The translations under genes and the position numbers were made by a program. Shown here one piece after another: positions 63,936-64,000 of a DNA stretch of 64,000 nucleotides. Under the pieces are notes generated by a model. That model searched no databases. It saw nothing but the letters and a program-made list of their open reading frames with translations, and had not been told where the DNA came from. Positions within the stretch are counted from its first letter, which is position 1. Each line of letters opens with the position of its first letter. The DNA comes from Taenia hydatigena (taxonomy: Eukaryota > Platyhelminthes > Cestoda > Cyclophyllidea > Taeniidae), in the NCBI GenBank assembly GCA_036345935.2, contig JADWOT020001384.1, forward strand, positions 1 to 64,000, in the 5' to 3' direction.

Positions 63936-64000
63936 ATGAGAGCACTACCGGCTCTAACCTCCTTTTTATTTCTCCTCACTTTCGCCACACATCTTGCATT
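63936..64000 (+). CDS. Putative small secreted protein, right-arm copy, cut by window end
   Basis: The first 65 bases of the frame found at 12050-11718: ATG and 20 further codons covering most of the signal peptide, identical to the left copy. The rest, including the three cysteines, lies beyond the window. The gene reads outward, away from the palindrome centre, as in the other arm. Confidence 0.4.
   Translation, partial: MRALPALTSFLFLLTFATHLA

Larger units (their letters stand above)
39046..64000 (-). repeat. Right arm of giant palindrome (runs off the window)
   Basis: Reverse complement of 11986-36936. It starts immediately after the truncated minisatellite unit and continues to the last base of the window, so its outer end is unknown. 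It holds a complete copy of the Fn3 antigen-like gene on the plus strand and the start of the secreted-protein frame. Confidence 0.97.

Noticed and set aside
12041..63988. The many mirrored 60-112-codon frames on both strands as genes
   Set aside because: At this base composition 64 kb is expected to give frames up to roughly 130-140 codons by chance. Many begin with non-ATG starts, and conservation between arms is not independent evidence at near-complete identity.

Overview
ORGANISM. This is nuclear DNA from a eukaryote, very probably an animal and most likely a taeniid-type tapeworm. Genes are sparse, no reading frame exceeds 136 codons (about the chance maximum for 64 kb of AT-leaning DNA), and there are no operons or bacterial-type genes. 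The one gene I can build with confidence is spliced with GT-AG phase-1 introns. It encodes a signal exon, one fibronectin type III (Fn3) domain and a short hydrophobic tail. That plan, the length (151 residues) and the spacing of key residues fit the EG95/45W/TSOL18 oncosphere-antigen family of Taenia and Echinococcus. The cestode assignment rests on this gene alone.

LAYOUT. The window is dominated by a giant, nearly perfect palindrome. The left arm (visible from 11986 to 36936) is the reverse complement of the right arm (39046 to 64000). Paired positions sum to 75982 in the inner part and 75986 further out. The window ends inside the right arm, so each arm is at least 24.95 kb, and how far the palindrome reaches into positions 1-11985 cannot be seen. 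The arms are separated by a 2.1-kb asymmetric spacer (36937-39045): about 1.1 kb of unique DNA and 17 copies of a ~61-bp minisatellite, the last cut off exactly at the right arm. Most mirrored segments look identical. I noticed about two dozen differences, and at least 12 of them fall in one ~775-bp island (16381-17155, mirrored at 58831-59605).

GENES. Each arm carries one copy of the Fn3 antigen-like gene (minus strand 23120-19735; plus strand 52866-56251). Exons 2 and 3 are well supported and exon 1 is a candidate. Further out, each arm carries a small secreted-protein reading frame (minus 12050-11718; plus from 63936, cut by the window end). A few other mirrored reading frames sit behind plausible splice acceptors and are given as low-confidence exons.

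LEFT FLANK (1-11533). I see no confident gene. A G+T-rich block (about 4.4-7.5 kb) ends at a quadruplex-type purine tract and a TCAA microsatellite. Beyond these the strand composition shifts towards A and C.

HOW IT FITS TOGETHER (inference). The structure resembles the gene-carrying palindromes of sex chromosomes: duplicated genes kept identical by arm-to-arm gene conversion, around a divergent spacer. A false head-to-head join of two haplotypes in assembly would look similar and must be excluded first.
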